Assembly (NCBI GenBank): GCA_015501585.1
Contig: JADNRY010000003.1
Coordinates: forward strand, 1,033,457-1,097,456
Origin: Rhodocollybia butyracea
Lineage: Eukaryota; Basidiomycota; Agaricomycetes; Agaricales; Omphalotaceae
Direction: 5' to 3'
Length of the DNA: 64,000 bases
Each line of letters begins with the position of its first letter. Position 1 is the first letter of the stretch. Under the pieces are notes generated by a model. That model was given only the letters and a program-made list of their open reading frames with translations. It made no database searches and had not been told where the DNA came from. The translations under genes and the position numbers were made by a program. This document shows positions 58,301 through 64,000 of this stretch, piece after piece.

Positions 58301-61300
58301 TTAATTGGCTTGGTTTGTACTGGTATGTGAAAGGTGCTAGAAAACAACCTAACAAATACAAGACCATGCCTAACCAGACTATTAATTTGTTTAAAGGGAG
58401 CAAGGCTGGGTTGTCAAAGATTCCCCATAGAAAGTTAAGATATCAAATGTAAGATGATACACCAGCCAGTGTAGTGAAACAACTGAACTAGCATAGTGCA
58501 ACAAGGTCTAGTAAGTTCTATGAACTGAACTAGCATAGACTATCGTCTAAGTTGTGCGCGTATGTCTGACCAAAAACCCAAATAACCATGTGTGTGTGTG
58601 TGTCCAATGATAACCAAACCAAAACCAATACAATGCAACTAGGACACTCCTGGGCAAACTCTGGCCCCAGCTAGCACAATAGAAATGAGGTTGTGAAACA
58701 CTCCTGGGCAAACTCTGGCTCCAGCTAGCATAACGCTGTAACATCCCTGACCAAACTCTGGGTCAAGCTACAAAACTATGAGTGAACTTAATCACTAGGA
58801 ACTCATACCACAATCTTAGTGGCTTGCTAATACTCATTAAGAGATAGCTAAGGAACCCTCACTCTGGAGCCGAATAATTCCTTACTAGAAGCCGTCCCCT
58901 CTAAGGAAGCAACTAGATTCATGCAAAAGATCTAACTCAATCTCAAGCGGGCGCAAAAGCTGTTACAAAGCTTCTATTACACCAATCCAAACTTTATAAG
59001 ATAGAATATAATATTAACTTTGAAGAGAAAGCTAGACTCCGTACGCGCGCTAAACAAACACCCAGTTACGGTGTTTGATTGACTTGGTACTTTTAAACCA
59101 GGGGGGATTAAGAGGACTAGCAGACTCCGGCGGTGAAGAGACCTTTGACTTTGTCACAACAAGTGGTTATGAGAGGTGGCAAGATAACTTCATTTATGAG
59201 ATAAATACATTGTGCTTATATACTGGGTCTTTACTACTTTAATACGAAAAGAGATGAAACAGAGTCGGAGAGAAACGGAGTGAGATGGAAACTTGAGAAA
59301 GAGAGGAATTTAGCTAAGAAAGGAAACTCTAGCCTGGACATATTGTACATTTATCTAGAAAACTGTCCCAATTTAGGTATGGTCCCAATTTGGGTATCAA
59401 AGTAAAAGAAATTAAAATGGGTTAACATATTCTGGTCCCCGCGGAATCTCATACTGCAAATAACTGTTCCTTCCATCGGATGTTTCATGGCTCCACACAG
59501 GTACATGTCTGCATGTTTGTCCTTGAGGTCATCTGGTAGGTTTTGAGCTAGTCCAGCTCAATCCCTTAAGATAATAACATCTCCCAGCGATAGTTCACTT
59601 TGCTAGCTTTGAGTAGATACCAAGAACCCCAGAGTTATGTGTGCTAGCACAATGCTCAGAGCTCGTGGATCATCAGAGCTGTAGCTTGGCGATAGCTTAT
59701 CCACCATAAGATCATTGGGTTTATTGCAGTAGGACTTTCCTAGTCAATAGTCGGCCGATAATCAAATATCAAATTCACCTAGCTTAATCATCTAGCAGCT
59801 GTGCTGCATCACAACCCAACTAGTCATTGTAACATGTTGACATGCCGAATTACGCTGTCTGCTGAAATTCAAGCGAAATGTCATCATTTAAAAGACCCCG
59901 TGAAACACGTCACGTCACTACCTAGGGTACGTTATGTATTAGACACTTTGAAGGTCCACTTCAGGTATCTAGTATGTAGAAACCCATTTGAAGGGAGATA
60001 CACTATGTTTTAAGAGGCTACATTACTGTGCAAGGATGCATCGTTGACCCACAACCTATGCCTATTGTCACTCAGAAGTGAATCAGGTAGTAGCCAAAAC
60101 CTTGAGCACAAGGCTCATAAATTATGCGGATCATGAAGTGCTATGGAAAGGTACAGGATAGGTAGGGAGTACATAGATAAACAGATGGAAAGAAATTCAA
60201 AAGGAAGTACCAGCATATACATTAGTTTGTACAATTACAGTGAAAAGGGTGAGGAGGGAGGGTGATAGAAAAGTGGCTTGATCAAGCTAGATCTAAGCCA
60301 GATACCAGTTAGTATACTTCTACAGACATCAGCCCTGATCTGTACACACTGAGAGCCTTGATATCCAAAGATCTAACAGCTAGATTGATTTAAGAGGCAG
60401 TATAGGTGTATAGATCTGTATGGATGTGTTATAGGCTCTGTTCAGTGTAAGATCAGTGAAAGACTCGAAATGCATACCTAATCCTTGTATCTAAAGCACT
60501 GTATGCAGAGCTAGTACTTGTATAGATTTAAGGATTGTCTATAAAGGTGATGTTTGAGCTATCAGAGCTGTGGAAAGGGGACAGATGTCCTTACCAGCCA
60601 CCAGAGACAAGCAAGATGATGGAGGAAGGGAAGGAAGGAGCAATGATTCGACTCAGAGGCTTTTCTGGCGACCACAGGCCTCTGCACAGGTCCCTGGCAC
60701 CTGTGGGAACCAGCCACTGAATATACACACTGCTCCAACATCTGTCAAAACTTGAACTTGTGATATCTTTGGAACGAGTTGGCAGAATCCTTAGGTTGTT
60801 GGGCCGTTAGATTCGTATTAAAAATGCGCTCATAATGATACCAGATATGACCTATAACTGTTGTTGAGCAAAAAGTGCAGCACTGCTGCAAGGTTGTACA
60901 ACTTTAAGCTCATCAAACAGGTCATATCTTGGGAGGTTCTTCTCAGAGTATTTTGGGAGTGGTACTGTTGGATTCCCCTTGAAAATACGATGAGAATGAC
61001 ACCCCAAATGTCCTAGGATAAGTGGAACAATGATGTCCCACTTGCACATTTCTGTTAGCTAACTTGAAGTGTGAATAGCTCAGCAGTGAATGAAGTTATT
61101 GACAAGGGAAAAAGTGGGTCTTGAAGCTGGAATTCAGCTTGTACAAGCAATGCAGGAGTGAGGCATTATAGTTATGCCAGAGCTGTGACAAGCAGAGAGA
61201 GATCATGTACACCATAGGTGATGAGCTGTACTCTCTACTTGTCAGAATGGATCTGTTGTTTGCAGAGGCCTTCAGAAAGTCTCCCTACCCTTGGAATCCG

Positions 61301-62932
61301 CCTTCATGTTGAACTCAAAATCAATCAAATTGATTTACCTAGATTGATTTAGGCTTGCCAGATCTAAAGTCTATTCAATTAATACTACCTACTACAAAAA
61401 GTCCTATACAGGGATATACAAGAAAGGATTAAAATAGATGAAGAGAGACAAATGAGGGCAAGCATAATGCGAACCCATATCCGTTTAAAGTAAGAGAATC
61501 AAAGCACTGGTTCCCTGGAACGAACCACAGAGAGAAACTAGATGATTAGTGATGAATTAGGCGCCGGGGATCAAAGTGGCCCGGCGCCGGCAGTAAAAGA
61601 AAGGCGGGGCGCGTCCTAGCAACATGCCTATAATAAAATCCACTTGGACCGACCTACGGGATGGTCCACATGTATACAAGTACCCGGTAGGACCCGGGAG
61701 GAGAAGAGAAAAGGGGAGATACGGAACAATGCCGCAAACTTGAACCACGGGACGGATGGACCGCCCGGCGCTTAAAGCGCATCAAAGTCGAACCACTCAT
61801 TGGGAATGCATTGTTCTTCCCTCCCTCCGTTACTTATTAAATAAAAGATGTATAAAAGGTGTAATATGGGTAGAGGACCCATGAGACACTGATATAGAGC
61901 CCTGGGGACAGTGTAGGAACCAGGAGAACACTTACAAGCTCACTTATGGCTTAAAAGGGCAACATGAGATTTATCATCTTGGCTCTTGGCAAGCCAAGAG
62001 TGTCTTACCAACCCATGGTGCCTTAATTAAGAAAATTTCAAGGACCTAGGAGTATAAAAAGGCAAGGAAATGAAGAGAAAAGCATTCTTTCTTACCCCCA
62101 CCAGGTGTAGCAGCTCCTTATCAGGCTACTACTAAAAGATTGAATTGATATAAAGACTGGGATTTACAGAGAGAAATTGACAAGCGATTGAACTTGAGTA
62201 AAGAGACAGAAAGAGATTCAGTGTGAACTGAGTGCAGAGAAGTTAAGACAAAGACTTAGAAAGGACTTTGAATATTATTTTCAAACCACAGTTAGGCTGC
62301 AGTCAGAGCTCTGTCTGAGTTATAGGGACACCCTCTGGTCAGTTGTGACTTGTGTTAATTTGTGATTTTACCAAGGGACTTAGGAATAGTATTTGTTTGA
62401 CAGCTCAGAGCTTGGGGATCAGCTTAAATAAGTCTGTACTTTGAAAGGGAAGGCACTTAGTGAAATAACACTCAGTGTAGCAAGGAAGCACTTGAATAGA
62501 TTGAAGTTTTAAATAAATATTATTTGGCTGAACTAAAAACCCAAACTGAGTAATAAGTTGTGTGTGTGTTTGGTGTGGTTGTGTAAGCCATTTCTAAGTT
62601 CACCCCAGTTTAGACCTCTCAATGTCAAGGTCTTCCTTCCAGTCTGTAAGGCAATCATAGATCTTATCCTCCGGCGTCCGTCTTTCCGCTAGCACAGTAC
62701 AAGGATTGCATTCCCCTTTTGATGCCTTCCCTGGGTAACGCCGCCGCCAGTACTCATCCCACTTCAAGACATCCAAATATACGGATTCATGTATGCATTG
62801 GGTGGGTAGAAACTAGACTGACAATCTAGTGTTGATGTCTCTGGTCACCTCGAGTATCCTCATCAACTTAGTATCAGACTACGCTTGTAGGTGTATCATC
62901 ACGGCTCACTGAGTATTATCACTGAGATACTA
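58301..62932. other. Long stretch without a recognised gene
   Basis: No ORF here has an ATG, length or motif I can support. Small features: a (TG)7 run at 58,589-58,602; a repeated hairpin block around CTGGGCAAACTCTGG (58,650-58,770, about three units, the last with GACC/GGTC instead of GGGC/GCCC stems); a GC-rich island at 61,560-61,800 with GGCGCCGGGG..CCGGCGCC; and a TATA-like GTATAAAAAGGC near 62,052 with AATAAAT near 62,512, which together could be an old solo LTR (limits not found). At the right end the target site ACTGAGATACTA (62,921-62,932) adjoins the retroposon. Confidence 0.45.
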
Positions 62933-63941
62933 GGGAGAGGCCTCTTGATCTTGTACCACCATCATCTCGTAATTCTCCCACGCTTGCGTGCCTAATTTTC
63001 GCTGTGCTGGCCAATCCGACGAGCAAGGGGATGGGCTGTAAGCCGCACCCTGTATCCCGCACAGAAGATTAGCTGCCTTCAATCAACAGGATAGCCCATT
63101 AGTCTCAACACTACCTCCAGGCTGGGAATCTGGACAGTGGATTGGTTGGATTGCTGGCATAGACCTGGATTACCCCAGCAGCTGACAGTCACGCTTGGGC
63201 TGTAGCTTCTTCTCAACAACTGAACCACCTCGTCCTTGCCACCAGTCTCTCCTTTTGTACCACACCTTACCCATATCTCAAATCCAACCTCGCTTCCTGG
63301 GCCTCGCCCAACATTTGTATCGAGAACCCCACATGCTGAAACAGTGAAGAGATGCTCTGCGATGCTATGTGCTTGTCATTTGCCATACCTTGGCCACGGG
63401 TCGCTCCCTTGGCCTCGGCCCAACATTTGTATCGAGAGTCCCACATTCCATACAGATTTGCACTGCGGTGATGGAGTGTGCTTGTCATTTGCCATACCTT
63501 GGCTTTGGGTAGCTCCCTTGGCCTCGGCCCAACACTTGTATCGAGGATTCCACATTCCTATTACCCAGCGCTGCAACAGGGTGTGCTTGTCATTTGCCAT
63601 ACCTTGGACCCATAGGAGGCTAGGAGGATGAAATGGGAAGGGCATGGGAAGGAGTGGGCTGCGAGAGCAAGGCGGAGACGGTGATTTCCTTTTATCCCCC
63701 TCTTATTTTAGTACCACTTCACATATACATTATATTTCACCACACGGACACTTCTTCTACCGCCAACCAGTGTGTAATCTGGTCGGGAACTTGCTCCCAC
63801 TTAGTCTCGTTGAAGGCAGAAATCCATCTACTATGACAGTCTCCTTATATGTGTAGTTCTCTCTCTGGTGTATACTCACTACCATACGCCTTTGCGCAAA
63901 TGTGAATAAATATGATTGAAAAAAAAAAAAAAAAAAAAAAA
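62933..63941 (+). mobile_element. Retroposed sequence with poly(A) tail and 12-bp target duplication
   Basis: ACTGAGATACTA occurs at 62,921-62,932 and again at 63,942-63,953. The first base after the left copy is G (GGGAGAGG), as in a full-length capped transcript. The right end has AATAAA at 63,905-63,910 and a run of about 24 A from 63,919, whose last A is also the first base of the right target copy. These are the marks of LINE-mediated retroposition. I see no intact ORF, reverse transcriptase or tRNA-like head, so it is either a non-autonomous element or a processed transcript. It contains a tandem repeat near its 3' end. Confidence 0.85.
63369..63612 (+). repeat. Tandem repeat of 105-109 bp inside the retroposon
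   Basis: Units start with GTGCTTGTCATTTGCCATAC at 63,369, 63,478 and 63,583, and each of the first two continues into a CCTTGGCCTCGGCCCAACA block and a TTGTATCGAG block. An earlier partial unit (from about 63,297, CCTGGGCCTCGCCCAACA) precedes the first. Confidence 0.9.
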
Positions 63942-64000
63942 ACTGAGATACTAAGCCTTAGCTACAGTTATGACATTCGGGCTCCTATAACCCTCTTATT

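Noticed and set aside
61557..61800. GC-rich block as an rRNA or tRNA fragment
   Set aside because: No tRNA cloverleaf or familiar rRNA motif could be made out; it may be part of an old LTR element but I could not find its limits.
63236..63645. Repeated-peptide ORFs on both strands at the window end
   Set aside because: They are translations of the 105-109-bp tandem repeat, without ATG on the plus strand and without outside support.

Overview
The window looks like nuclear DNA of a filamentous basidiomycete, most likely an agaricomycete. The evidence is introns of about 50-60 nt with GT..AG ends, tandem P450 genes of trichodiene-oxygenase type, a sedolisin protease, a chromodomain-bearing Ty3/Gypsy element and Ty1/Copia elements. 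No bacterial operon, CRISPR array, rRNA or tRNA gene was recognised. It is an accessory, repeat-rich region: host genes occupy a minority of it and most copies are decaying.

Layout. 1-2.3 kb: worn fragments of a segmental repeat, with a broken copy (B1) of a minus-strand low-complexity gene family called 'B' here. 3.5-5.7 kb: a frameshifted sedolisin pseudogene. 7.5-8.7 kb: the best copy of family B (B2). 9.3-10.0 kb: a MITE with long inverted ends. 10,533-21,419: a 10.9-kb Gypsy chromovirus with near-identical LTRs and a 5-bp target duplication. It has gag-protease, a broken pol and a third ORF that seems to have its own TATA box. 21.8-48.7 kb: five tandem same-strand P450 paralogues. P450-4 is intact, P450-2 is nearly intact, P450-1 and P450-3 carry frameshifts, and P450-5 is split by a 5.2-kb Copia element with CCTGA duplications. 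Between and after them lie repeats of a non-coding-looking module ending in B-family fragments, one hAT MITE (39.3 kb) and two adjacent TA-flanked MITEs (40.5-41.4 kb). 53.4-58.3 kb: an array of hairpins with a constant loop and changing stems, split by a PIF/Harbinger-like MITE, then a truncated Copia element holding a hAT-like MITE. 58.3-62.9 kb: no gene seen. 62.9-63.9 kb: a retroposed sequence with a poly(A) tail, a 12-bp target duplication and an internal tandem repeat.

How the parts relate. The P450 paralogues share one exon plan (196, 29, 216, 615, 111, 149, 12 and 81 nt plus a last exon). The array grew by duplicating P450 plus downstream module, and mobile elements and small indels then disabled most copies. 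P450-4 is the main candidate for a working enzyme. Many disabling lesions are single-base changes in short homopolymers, so some could be assembly errors.

The least expected signals are the covarying hairpin array (53.4-54.3 kb), the very dense short palindromes through the Gypsy coding region, its in-frame UGA-CUA stop between gag-protease and pol, and the 12-nt and 15-nt exons carrying active-site residues.
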